From: Marispirochaeta sp.
GTDB lineage: Bacteria > Spirochaetota > Spirochaetia > JC444 > Marispirochaetaceae
Assembly (NCBI RefSeq): GCF_963668165.1
Contig: NZ_OY764209.1
Coordinates: 124,001-188,000, forward strand
Direction: 5' to 3'
DNA length: 64,000 nucleotides
The position numbers and the translations under genes were made by a program. This document shows, in pieces, positions 51,468 to 59,757 of the stretch (the first letter of the stretch is position 1; the number at the start of each line of letters is the position of its first letter). The notes under the pieces are model-generated. The model ran no database searches. It saw only the letters and a list, made by a program, of their open reading frames with translations, and was not told the origin of the DNA.

Positions 51468-52397
51468 TCATAAAAATAGATGGTACAGATCCAGGTAGCT
51501 GCGCACTTTCGGCAGTACAACCACGGCATACGAGACTGCCTTTCCAAGCGCGGTTGAAGGAGGTACCTGCTCAACTTTCTTTCCCAGATGCTTCTCCAAT
51601 TTGTCGAATAGCGGCTCGGCTTTCTCTCGGCGACGGCGCAGAAACTCATTCTGCGAGAGATCCTCTACTGCTCTCAGTTCTTTCTCCACTCGATAGATTT
51701 TTCCAATCATCGAGAGGACCTCTTTCGCGGCAGCGCTTCCCTTTGCAGCAGCCTTATCGGCCTCGTCAAACTTCCGGCCCACGTGGGCAAGGCATCCTAC
51801 ATGTACAACCCCGTCCCATTCACCTATATTATTGTACGGGCCGTAGGCGTCACTTTGCAGATATCCCTTGAACGCGGCCAGATAGTTTTCGGCCACCGCT
51901 CCTTCACGAGTTCGATGATACATGTAGCAGGTAATCGGTGTTGTCGGTAGTCCACCCCTGGCGACCCACATCCAGGACAGTGAAGAGTCTTCCTTACCTG
52001 GTTCGTTATGCACCTGGATGCGCGTTTCATCCATCTGTACTATTTGTCCCGTGGTAATCCGCTCATCCATTACCTTCATCAGGGGAGAGAGCCTTTCACC
52101 AACCTTGATTATCCACCGGGCCATGCTCTGGCGGTGGATATCTGCCCCGATTCGATCGAATATTTTCTCTTGGCGGGCCAGCGGAAGTGCATCTTCATAT
52201 TTTGAGATGACGATGTAGGAGAGCAGGCCTGCCGAGGCGATACTCTTCGGAAGAAGCTGATCGGGGGCAGGGGCGATCTTTATCGCCGGAGAGCCCTCAT
52301 CCTCTGTCCCCTCAGGTCTGCAGTACCCGGATTTCGTCAAACCGGAGGGCTTCCAGCTCGCGACCTTTTGCACCCAATGTCGTTCTTTTAGCTCCAT
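51468..52397 (-). pseudogene. IS66 transposase remnant: tnpA start fused in frame to the middle of tnpC
   Basis: The first 20 or so codons (MELKERHWVQKVASWKPSG) are the start of IS66 TnpA. At GYCRPEGTEDEG the frame jumps into the zinc-finger end of TnpC (normally CRxCEGTEDEG) and continues with YEDALPLARQEK, QMDETRIQVH (catalytic Asp) and VHVGCLAHVGRKF. It stops after VRSYLDL, where full TnpC goes on for about 100 residues including the last acidic residue. TnpB is missing. The protein cannot transpose. GGAGGAAGCAT precedes the ATG. Confidence 0.85.
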
Positions 52398-52402
52398 ATG
52401 CT

Positions 52403-52425
52403 TCCTCCAAAAAATCTTTGGAGGA
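52403..52425 (-). promoter_or_regulatory. Hairpin occluding the IS66 ribosome site
   Basis: TCCTCCAAA (52403-52411), loop 5 nt, TTTGGAGGA (52417-52425): a perfect 9-bp stem that buries the GGAGG used by the tnpA start. It would keep translation low when read-through transcription enters the element. Confidence 0.6.
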
Positions 52426-52476
52426 TTATTGTTTACATAAGCTACCAACGAAAGGTGGGGTTTGTGGAGCACTTAC

Positions 52477-52563
52477 CCTGTTTTTTACATACGGGGAATT
52501 AGTTATCGAGGATAGATTGTGGTTCCGGCACTCTCTGTTGGGACAGAAGAGGGGACGGAACAT
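52477..52563 (-). pseudogene. N-terminal fragment of a zinc-ribbon transposase, cut by IS66
   Basis: The ATG at 52563 (AAGGAG 9 nt upstream) opens MFRPLFCPNRECRNHN, the zinc-ribbon N terminus of a common orphan transposase family in such genomes. After 29 codons the frame runs into the IS66 end at 52476. The rest of the gene is not found nearby. Confidence 0.6.
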
Positions 52564-52654
52564 GGTCACAACTCCTTTTTCTAACTGATCTACCGGTAAA
52601 TACCAGCAGAACAAGGAGTTTGCTTCAGCTCATCCCCACGGTTCGAGACACTAT

Positions 52655-54262
52655 CTATTCCTCAAGGTACTTTTCAAGGGTCCGGGTCACGGCACCCGGG
52701 CCTTTCAGCATCTCCCCGAACATGACGGAGATCTTTTCAGCCAGCCCGCTTTCAACCAGGTCAATGCCGAAGATCCCGGCATCCGAGAGAATCGGCCTGA
52801 GGGTTTCCGTAAAAGGACCTGAATCTCCCAGGGAAATCCCGGCGAGCTTCTCCCGCAACGCCGGACCCAGGGGGTCGGGACTGATCTCGAAGAGATTTCC
52901 CTCATCGTCGATCCCCAGCAGATAGCGCAGCCAGCCGGCGATAAAGAGGGGAATATAGACAAGGGACTCAAGGGCATCGGCACCCCGTGCGGCGTAGGCT
53001 TTCAGGGTAACTCCGAAGCGCACCGGTACCTTCTGTGAGGTGTCCCAGGCAATGCGCTGCGGCATATCCGGGACAAAAGGATTGGGGAAACGCTTTGTCA
53101 GCACCTCGTGGACAAACTTTTCCGGATCGATTATCCCCGGATGTGCCGCCACCGTGAGTCCCTCATCGTAGGCGAGCCGGGTTACAAATCGCCGCAGGAG
53201 AAAATTCTTCATCTCTTCATATATTCTGTCATAGCCCAGAAGACAGCCGAATATCGCCAAAGCGGTATGCAGGGGATTCAGGCAGGTGCAGACCTTCATG
53301 GTCTCAACCTTGTCCACGGTGTCCCGGTCGGTAAAGATAACCCCCACCTTATCGAGGGCGGGTCTGTCGTTGGGAAAGGAGTCTTCAATTACCAGATACT
53401 CAGTCTCCTCGAGATTGACGAAGGTGGTAACCTGAGAGCCTTTGGCTGTGGTGATGATATCCCCACTCTCATAACCGTCGGCGATCAGCATCTCCCGGAT
53501 CTGCTCCGAAGGCTTCGGTACTATCCTGTCTATCATGGACCAGGGAAAAGCGACCGTAGCCGGGTCGCCGATATAATCGAGAAAACCCTGTTCAACGGAT
53601 CCCACCTTTACCCAGCTTTCCGCGATTGCACGAACGGAGGTGAAAAGCTTCATACCGTTGTGGGAAAAGTTATCCATGCTCACCAAGGCCACAGGAGCGG
53701 CCCCTGCCAGGTAGCGGCAATGCAGAAGAAAAGCAATCAGAACCATTAAATGGCCCGGATGTTCTGGGGGTGCTTTCAACGCGGACGCCACCGCGGGGAC
53801 ATAGTCCCCGGAAGCGTCAGTGAGGGAGTAGGCCTTCTCCGTAGCGGCTATGCTGGCCATCTGTAGGGAGGGGTTCCTGAAAATTCTCACTAAGTCCGGC
53901 AGTTCGGAGTTCGTCTTTATGTATGCCGCCACACTTGCGATGACCTGTTTCTCAACAGTGCCGTCGGCATGCAGGCTTACAGCAACATTCAGGTTGTCAT
54001 GGGACCGGAATACCCTGTCCACCACCTCCTCGTCCCAGGATGAACAGATAATCATTCCCCGGTCCGAGAGACTGTCGTCCAGCAGCCTCTGCTGCAGCAT
54101 TGCCAGGTAGCCCCTTGAGATGTTGCCGGACCCGAAGTGGACCCAGACCGGGGAGGCCAAGGTTTTCTCCCTGACCTTTTTTATATTATGTTTCGGCAGC
54201 TTATACCCGCCGGCTTTCCATTGCGGAATATCCTTTTTGATTCCTTCCAATGTAAGCTTCAT
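52655..54262 (-). CDS. uxuB: Fructuronate/tagaturonate reductase, mannitol dehydrogenase family
   Basis: 535 residues of the polyol-specific long-chain dehydrogenase family: VWVHFGSGNISRGYLA (dinucleotide-binding start) near residue 40, VSMDNFSHNGMKL near 198 and FPWSMIDRIVPKP near 240. It reduces D-fructuronate to D-mannonate with NADH in glucuronate breakdown. AAGGGG lies 8 nt before the ATG. Its start lies 62 nt inside the uxuA gene, so the two are translationally coupled. Partnership with uxuA favours fructuronate over mannitol. Confidence 0.9.
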   Translation of the reverse strand: MKLTLEGIKKDIPQWKAGGYKLPKHNIKKVREKTLASPVWVHFGSGNISRGYLAMLQQRLLDDSLSDRGMIICSSWDEEVVDRVFRSHDNLNVAVSLHADGTVEKQVIASVAAYIKTNSELPDLVRIFRNPSLQMASIAATEKAYSLTDASGDYVPAVASALKAPPEHPGHLMVLIAFLLHCRYLAGAAPVALVSMDNFSHNGMKLFTSVRAIAESWVKVGSVEQGFLDYIGDPATVAFPWSMIDRIVPKPSEQIREMLIADGYESGDIITTAKGSQVTTFVNLEETEYLVIEDSFPNDRPALDKVGVIFTDRDTVDKVETMKVCTCLNPLHTALAIFGCLLGYDRIYEEMKNFLLRRFVTRLAYDEGLTVAAHPGIIDPEKFVHEVLTKRFPNPFVPDMPQRIAWDTSQKVPVRFGVTLKAYAARGADALESLVYIPLFIAGWLRYLLGIDDEGNLFEISPDPLGPALREKLAGISLGDSGPFTETLRPILSDAGIFGIDLVESGLAEKISVMFGEMLKGPGAVTRTLEKYLEE

Positions 54263-55328
54263 GCTTTTTCCCCTTTTCTACAGCTTCCCATAAGCCCAGC
54301 ATGTATGCGACTCCTATGGCTCGGTCATATAAGCCATAGCCCGGTCTTGCGGATTCCCCCCATATCATTCGACCGTGGTCGGGCCGGACAATACCGGAGA
54401 AACTGATGTCGTGGAACGCCTTGATTATCTCGTACATATCCAGAGAGCCTTCGGAAGAGAGATGGGCCGATTCATCAAAATCATGGTCTTTCCGATAGCG
54501 CACATTGCGGATATGGGCAAAATGAATCCTGTCGCCGAAGCGGCGGATCATGGCGGGAAGATCGTTCTGCTTGTCTGCCCCTAGTGAACCGGTGCAGAAG
54601 GTCAAGCCGCTCCATGGACTGTCGCACATGGAGAGCAGCCGGGCGATCTTCTCTTCCGAAGTAACAATACGCTTGAGGCCGAATACGGACCAGGGGGGAT
54701 CATCCGGGTGCAGTGCCATCTTTACGCCGTATTTATCGCAGGCCGGGATTATCGCATCCAGAAAGTACTTCAAGTTCCGGAAAAGATCATCCTCGGTAAA
54801 TCCTTCGTACAACTCAAACAGCTCCTTCAGAACCTTCAGACGCTCCGGCTCCCAGCCGGGAAGAGAAAAGCCTTCCGCCTTGGACTCCATGTGGGCCAGC
54901 ATACCCATGGGATTGGCGGTTTCCATTATACCCGCTTCATAAGAAAGTACCCTGGAGTTGTCTTCAAGCACTTTAGCCAGGTCCGACCGTGTCCAATCGA
55001 AGACCGGCATGAAGTTGTAGCAGATAAGCCGGATACCTTCATTCGAGATGTGCGCCATGGTGCGGATATAGTTTTCAATATACCGGTCCCGGTCCGGCCG
55101 TCCGAGCTTGATGTCCTCATGAACATTGACACTCTCTATGCCTTCGAGACTGAGACCGGCCGCTTCCACCTGCTCGTTGTTTGCCCGAATTTCTTCAGCA
55201 GGCCAGACATCGCCTGCGGGGATATCCGGCAGGGAGGTTACAACTCCCTTTACTCCGGGGATCTGGCGTATATATTTCAATGGAACGCTGTCGTGTTCGT
55301 CACCGAACCAGCGCAGGGTCATTTTCAT
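54201..55328 (-). CDS. uxuA: Mannonate dehydratase
   Basis: 375 residues of the UxuA family: TLRWFGDEHDSVPLKYIRQIPGVKGVVTSL at the start (closely paralleling other UxuA N termini), ESVNVHEDI near 65, HPDDPPWSVFG near 205 and FCTGSLG and FAHIRN near 250-280 with metal-ligand Cys and His. It dehydrates D-mannonate to 2-keto-3-deoxygluconate using Fe or Mn. The start used is the ATG at 55328, with AAAGG 9 nt upstream; the ATG at 55337 has no spacing from it. The overlap of 62 nt with uxuB is unusually long. Confidence 0.93.
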   Translation of the reverse strand: MKMTLRWFGDEHDSVPLKYIRQIPGVKGVVTSLPDIPAGDVWPAEEIRANNEQVEAAGLSLEGIESVNVHEDIKLGRPDRDRYIENYIRTMAHISNEGIRLICYNFMPVFDWTRSDLAKVLEDNSRVLSYEAGIMETANPMGMLAHMESKAEGFSLPGWEPERLKVLKELFELYEGFTEDDLFRNLKYFLDAIIPACDKYGVKMALHPDDPPWSVFGLKRIVTSEEKIARLLSMCDSPWSGLTFCTGSLGADKQNDLPAMIRRFGDRIHFAHIRNVRYRKDHDFDESAHLSSEGSLDMYEIIKAFHDISFSGIVRPDHGRMIWGESARPGYGLYDRAIGVAYMLGLWEAVEKGKKHEAYIGRNQKGYSAMESRRV

Positions 55329-55340
55329 GCTGATCATCCT

Positions 55341-55725
55341 TTATTCACCAAATGTAAGTACACTTTTACCTGTTTTCTCACGAATGTCCTCAAGCAGTGC
55401 AAAGGCATGCCTGAACTCAGAATAAGGCATGACATGAGAAATCATTTTATCCACATGGCCAAGAAACATGGGAAAGTCCTGAATCACTTCAGTAAATTTT
55501 TTTGTCTGCAGCCGGGTACCGTAAATACCAAGCTCTTTAGAGGAAATCTCAAGTAAAGGAATATCTGCAGGATCATTAGCAAATCCCATGGTAGATATGC
55601 ATATCAGAGCCGCAAATACCGACTGCCTCCACTTTGACAAGAACATCTTCCGATGAGAATATTTCCGGTAAAGGCTTATCAATAAGCTCTATTTTCCCGG
55701 GTTCTGGAACCTGTATAGCTTTCAT
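55341..55725 (-). pseudogene. Zinc alcohol dehydrogenase gene with its middle deleted
   Basis: The ATG at 55725, with AAAGGA upstream, opens MKAIQVPEPGKIELIDKPL, then VGICGSDMHIYHG, a normal zinc-ADH N terminus including the first catalytic cysteine. After about 47 codons it hits a stop. In another frame comes a normal ADH C terminus (IPLLEISSKELGIYGTRL, SHVMPYSEFRHAFALLEDI, VLTFGE). About 210 codons with the rest of the zinc sites and the NAD fold are missing. It lies between the Ldh_2 gene and uxuA, so the operon lost a dehydrogenase. Confidence 0.82.
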
Positions 55726-55766
55726 ACTATTCCTTTATCGATATCATATTCGCTGGGGACCCCTGC

Positions 55767-56771
55767 TTAAAGAGTGAGGATTTCTTCCCAGATACTGTCA
55801 TCAACCAAAATACCGTTTTCTGCATGGTTTTTTCTTGCTTTTACATAGTCTTCACCAGGAAAAATAATACCCATGGAATTTTCTGACAGGGCTGAACTTT
55901 TTATATGCGTAATTGCTTTATCGATCGTCTTCTTCAATTCAGCTTCTGCGGTTGCTTTCTTCGGATCGATGATAATAAAAACCTGCGAAGCTCCGCCACA
56001 GCTTCCTTTTCCAATGGTATCGATATCAGCAGCACTAACACCGTCAGCGAGCACAGCGCCCAGAACATCAAGCATAAAAGCAAAGCTCGATCCCTTCCAG
56101 TAGCCCATCGGAAGGATTCGCATAGACTCCTCAATGGGACCCGGCTCATCGGTTATATTCCCATTTTTATCAAACCCGCCCGGAAAGGGTAGCCTTTTTC
56201 CAGCCAGACGAGTTACCTGAAGCTTGCCGTATGCATATTGCGACATTGCCATATCCAGCATAATAGGATTAGCAACACCAGGCATTGCCATAACAAAGGG
56301 GTTATTCCCGAGTTTACAATCCTTACCACCCCAGGGAGGCATGCAGGATTCGGTGTTTGTCCAGGAAATGGCAATGTAACCGCGTTCTGCTGCGTACAAT
56401 CCGTAACTCCCCCCCCGCATCCAGTGTGTAGTATTTTTAAGACCAACCATACCAATACCATACTTTTCTGCGAGCTCTATTCCACAGTCGGTAGCATGCA
56501 GTGCATTCAGAATACCAGGCCCCATATTGCCGTTAAAAACCTTGACTGCTCCAAACTCTTTCTCAAGACTCGGTTCGGCATTAATATCCACCCAGCCCTT
56601 TTTTATATAGCCAACAAATCTCGCAACCCGGTTGGACCCGTGAGAGTATATTCCATCATTACTCGATTCGGTATGAATACGGGCACAAACTTCTGCCTTC
56701 TCATCCGACATACCGTACTTAATAAATACTTTCTTTATCTGTGATTTCATCACATCAAAGGAGACACGCAT
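55767..56771 (-). CDS. Ldh_2-family 2-hydroxyacid dehydrogenase of the hexuronate operon
   Basis: 334 residues: YSHGSNRVARFVGYI near residue 43, LKNTTHWMRGGSYG near 112 with the conserved His, and NNPFVMAMPG near 158. It is a paralogue in fold, not a close copy, of the enzyme at 5988-6998. The start is the ATG at 56771, with AGAGG 7 nt upstream; a start at 56807 has none. It follows dctM by 22 nt. It may reduce a diketo or keto sugar acid; the exact substrate is unknown. Confidence 0.85.
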   Translation of the reverse strand: MRVSFDVMKSQIKKVFIKYGMSDEKAEVCARIHTESSNDGIYSHGSNRVARFVGYIKKGWVDINAEPSLEKEFGAVKVFNGNMGPGILNALHATDCGIELAEKYGIGMVGLKNTTHWMRGGSYGLYAAERGYIAISWTNTESCMPPWGGKDCKLGNNPFVMAMPGVANPIMLDMAMSQYAYGKLQVTRLAGKRLPFPGGFDKNGNITDEPGPIEESMRILPMGYWKGSSFAFMLDVLGAVLADGVSAADIDTIGKGSCGGASQVFIIIDPKKATAEAELKKTIDKAITHIKSSALSENSMGIIFPGEDYVKARKNHAENGILVDDSIWEEILTL

Positions 56772-56793
56772 ACAGAAACCTCTTACTATAGAA

Positions 56794-58071
56794 TTAGCCG
56801 AACACAAGATTCGGAAGAAACATTACAATTTGCGGAAGAAATGCGAGAACAATAACAAGAAGAGCCACAGCCAGAATAAATGGAAGCGCCTCTTTTGCAT
56901 AAACTTCTATGGGGCATCCAAGCAGGGAGCATGCCGTGTACATGGTTACTCCGACAGGTGGAGTCATTCCACCCATGGTATTCACAAGGAAAAAGAGCAT
57001 ACCAAAATGAACCGGATCAAACCCGACCTCGGTTACAATAGGGAGAAAAATCGGGACCAGGATCAGAACATTGACTGTGGCTTCCATAATCATTCCGATA
57101 AAAAAGAGGAAAATCAGGATAATAAAAAGAACCACATATGGTCCGGCAGCAACGGTATTGATAAATCCTGCAAGAGTTTGGGGAAGCTGATCATATACAA
57201 CGGCGTAACCGAAAATTGACGAGCAGATAATTATCAGCATTACAATACTGATATCCTTTGCCGAGTGCTTCAGTACTTCCGCAAGCTTCGGCATGGTCAG
57301 TTCTTTATATACGAACTTTCCTATTACAAACGCGTAGACAACCGCAAACGCACCTGCTTCCGATGCGGTAAAAAGACCGAAACGTATACCTACAATCAGA
57401 ATGACAGGGAACAGGAGTGCCCATAAATTGTGGTAAATCCCCGAGACAACTTCTTTGGGAGAGGAAGGTCGATCCTGTTCTGCTGCATAGTTTCTTTTTC
57501 TGGAGATTATATAGACCGCTATCATAAGGAATATCATAGTCAGCAGGCCTGGAACAATACCGGCCAGAAAAAGTTTTCCGATGGAGACTTCACCGACAAC
57601 ACCAAAAAGAATAAGTCCGATGCTTGGTGGAATCGTTGCGGTTACAAGTCCGCCCATAGCAAGTATCGCAGCAGTAAATCCTCTGGAAAAGCCTTTCTTT
57701 TCCATATCCGGGCCAAGAATCCTGCATTCCATGGCAGCATCCGCGGTCGCCGACCCGGAAATACCACCCATCAGCGCGCTGAGAACAACGGATACCTGAG
57801 CAAGCCCTCCGTACATGTGACCGGTTAGTACTTTCGAAAAGGCAATCAGTCTTCGGGTAATCCCGGTTTCATTCATCAGATTTCCGGCCAGAACAAAAAA
57901 CGGAACCGCAAGAAGAGGAAAAGACTGAGTGCTGGTTACCATCCGCTGGATAACAACCTGAAGCGGAAGACTTTCACTAACAAAAAAGAGAAGGCTCGAT
58001 ATGCCTATGGTAAATGCGACAGGCATCCCCAGCACAAGGAGCAGAATAAAAGCTATTACCAATAATATCAT
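56794..58071 (-). CDS. TRAP transporter large permease, DctM family
   Basis: 425 residues with about 12 helices. MGGISGSATADAAMECRILGPDM near residue 115, ATIPPSIGLILFG near 152 and DPVHFGMLFFLVNTMGGMTPPVG near 360 are DctM hallmarks. It imports a carboxylate, here probably a hexuronate because uxuAB follow. It appears intact, although its binding-protein gene is not. Confidence 0.94.
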   Translation of the reverse strand: MILLVIAFILLLVLGMPVAFTIGISSLLFFVSESLPLQVVIQRMVTSTQSFPLLAVPFFVLAGNLMNETGITRRLIAFSKVLTGHMYGGLAQVSVVLSALMGGISGSATADAAMECRILGPDMEKKGFSRGFTAAILAMGGLVTATIPPSIGLILFGVVGEVSIGKLFLAGIVPGLLTMIFLMIAVYIISRKRNYAAEQDRPSSPKEVVSGIYHNLWALLFPVILIVGIRFGLFTASEAGAFAVVYAFVIGKFVYKELTMPKLAEVLKHSAKDISIVMLIIICSSIFGYAVVYDQLPQTLAGFINTVAAGPYVVLFIILIFLFFIGMIMEATVNVLILVPIFLPIVTEVGFDPVHFGMLFFLVNTMGGMTPPVGVTMYTACSLLGCPIEVYAKEALPFILAVALLVIVLAFLPQIVMFLPNLVFG

Positions 58072-58084
58072 CCTGCATACCCTC

Positions 58085-58543
58085 TCATCTGCTTAAGAAT
58101 CTGGAAATATGCAACCGTATGCGTTGCACTACGGTCCATCCCATGAGAAACGCACCGACCGGTGCACTGAGTGTAACAAAGGAGTAGCTCAATATCGGAA
58201 TGGTGTTAAACGTCCGTTTATAATTCTGCAAACAGAGCTTGGTGCCGAAATAGAAAATCAGCAGTACAAAACCAAATATCAGAATGTCAAGTACCAGTAT
58301 TAAACCCTGCCGGAGTTTCGTGGGGAGTCTGTTGACAAGCATGTCCACGCCTACATGACTATCGGTTCTGAGAGCAAGATCGGCTCCGATAAAACAAACC
58401 CAGGAAAAGAGAAGTTGGGCAATATCTATAGACCAAGCCACAGACACGCCAAACCAGCGCAGACTCGCTGCTATAAATACCAGGAGAATCAGCATGGCAA
58501 GCATTACTACCACAAGCCGCTCTTCCAACAGTTTTAAACTCAT
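58085..58543 (-). CDS. TRAP transporter small permease, DctQ family
   Basis: 152 residues with four helices and WSIDIAQLLFSWVCFIGADLALRTDSHVGVD near residue 36, the DctQ core. The start used is the ATG at 58543 with GAGG 6 nt upstream; the GTG at 58555 overlaps that site. It is 13 nt ahead of dctM. Confidence 0.88.
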   Translation of the reverse strand: MSLKLLEERLVVVMLAMLILLVFIAASLRWFGVSVAWSIDIAQLLFSWVCFIGADLALRTDSHVGVDMLVNRLPTKLRQGLILVLDILIFGFVLLIFYFGTKLCLQNYKRTFNTIPILSYSFVTLSAPVGAFLMGWTVVQRIRLHISRFLSR

Positions 58544-58563
58544 ATTCAGCCTCACTAATCAAA

Positions 58564-58609
58564 TCCCGGCAGGCAGAGTGGCCAGTATCCACCGGGACAC
58601 CTGCCGGGA
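58564..58609 (-). promoter_or_regulatory. Intercistronic stem-loop after the hexuronate TRAP binding-protein gene
   Basis: TCCCGGCAGG (58564-58573) and CCTGCCGGGA (58600-58609) form a perfect 10-bp stem. Within the loop GTGG and CCAC can form a second stem. No U-run follows. Its position is the same as in the other transporter operons. Confidence 0.7.
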
Positions 58610-58639
58610 CACAGGATTTTTTTTCGAAAGTTTATCGGA

Positions 58640-59641
58640 TCAGCGGCCCAGATCAGCGTCGATCTGGTCTTTCAGAGCCCTGTATCCGACTGCATCATAG
58701 GTATTTTCCGCTGCTTTCCTGAAAGCGGCTACATCACAGTCAACTATCTCAAGCCCCTTACTTACAAGCGATTTCTCGAACTCTTTCTCTTTTGCAACAA
58801 CCTGCTCAGAAGCGTACTTACCACCGTTATATGCCTCTTCTTCTACTATGGCCTGATACTCAGCAGGCAGGTTCTCAAACCACTCATTTGAAACAACCAT
58901 ACCGGTAAGCAGCTGAAAATGGGCTGTCTTGGAAAGATACCTGGTTACCTCATAAATGCTTGCCCCCAAAGCCGCCGAATAATGAACTTCAACACCATCG
59001 ATGACCTTCTGTTGCAACCCAGTATAGGCATCAGACCAGGGGATCACAGTCGGGTTGGCTCCCATATTCTTTACAGTCGCAGTAACAATTTCTGATCCTG
59101 AACTCCTTACCCGCTATCCGGAAAGGTCGTCTGGGGTACGGATGGGTTTATTGGTAAAAAGATGCCGCGTACCCTGGTAGTAGTTAAAAGCCAGAATCTT
59201 CAGCCCGTCTTTGGCGAACTGATCTGCCAGGTCCTTGAAAACTGACGTGTTCAAAAGCTTCAGGGATTCGTCATAATCCGCGACAAGGTAAGGGGCACCT
59301 AGAATACCAAAATCGCTGATATATGCGGACAGCCTACCGGGATCAGTGATGATGCCGACATCTGTTCCCACTTTTGCCTGTTCCAGCACATCCTCATCCT
59401 TGCCAAGCTGGGCACTTGCAAAAAGACGAATGGTGACTGCTCCTCCGGTACGCTCTTCCACATTTTTCTTGAATAACTGCAGTCCCGCATAGAGGGGATC
59501 CTTTTCTGTGAGAACCGTTCCCACATTAAGCCTGTAAGAACCATCACCCTTTTCACTGGAACCATTGGCGATAAGCGGTGATACCGACAGAATAAACAGC
59601 ATCAGTGTCAGCAACATAGATATAGTCCGTTTTCCAAACAT
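58640..59641 (-). pseudogene. TRAP binding protein (DctP) gene with one in-frame amber codon
   Basis: A normal dctP reading frame from the ATG at 59641: signal peptide ISMLLTLMLFILSVSPLIA, NGSSEKGDGSYRLNVG, and PIRTPDDLSG near residue 172. There a TAG (59114-59116) interrupts it. The same frame continues RVRSSGSEIVTATVKNMGANP and WSDAYTGLQQKVIDGVEVH to a normal C terminus. In relatives a leucine follows DL-x-G, so a TTG-to-TAG change fits. With the stop, the protein loses the second lobe and cannot bind. It is inactive unless the codon is read through or is a base-call error. Confidence 0.85.
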
Positions 59642-59707
59642 ACTTCATCCTCCTTAATAGGTTCGAAAACTGGGCTTATGGTACTACCGTTTCCTCCATG
59701 GCGCCAT

Positions 59708-59721
59708 GTATGATATAATAT
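59708..59721. promoter_or_regulatory. Putative GntR operator, copy 4
   Basis: GTATGATATAATAT, followed by CA, in the divergent gap between the TRAP/uxu operon and the AraC gene. It resembles copies 2 and 3, though one outer base departs from symmetry. Confidence 0.45.
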
Positions 59722-59757
59722 CATTTGTACTATCTCACTATTTACACGAGAAAGAGA

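Larger units (their letters stand above)
51468..52476 (-). mobile_element. IS66-family element, left end plus deleted interior
   Basis: On the minus strand the element starts GTAAGTGCTCCACAAACCCC (52476 downward), with the GTAA terminus that IS66 elements share. It abuts the broken zinc-ribbon transposase gene. The right end is lost. Confidence 0.6.

Noticed and set aside
51238..51471. 77-codon minus-strand open frame after the IS66 remnant
   Set aside because: No start signal and no similarity. It spans the operon control region.
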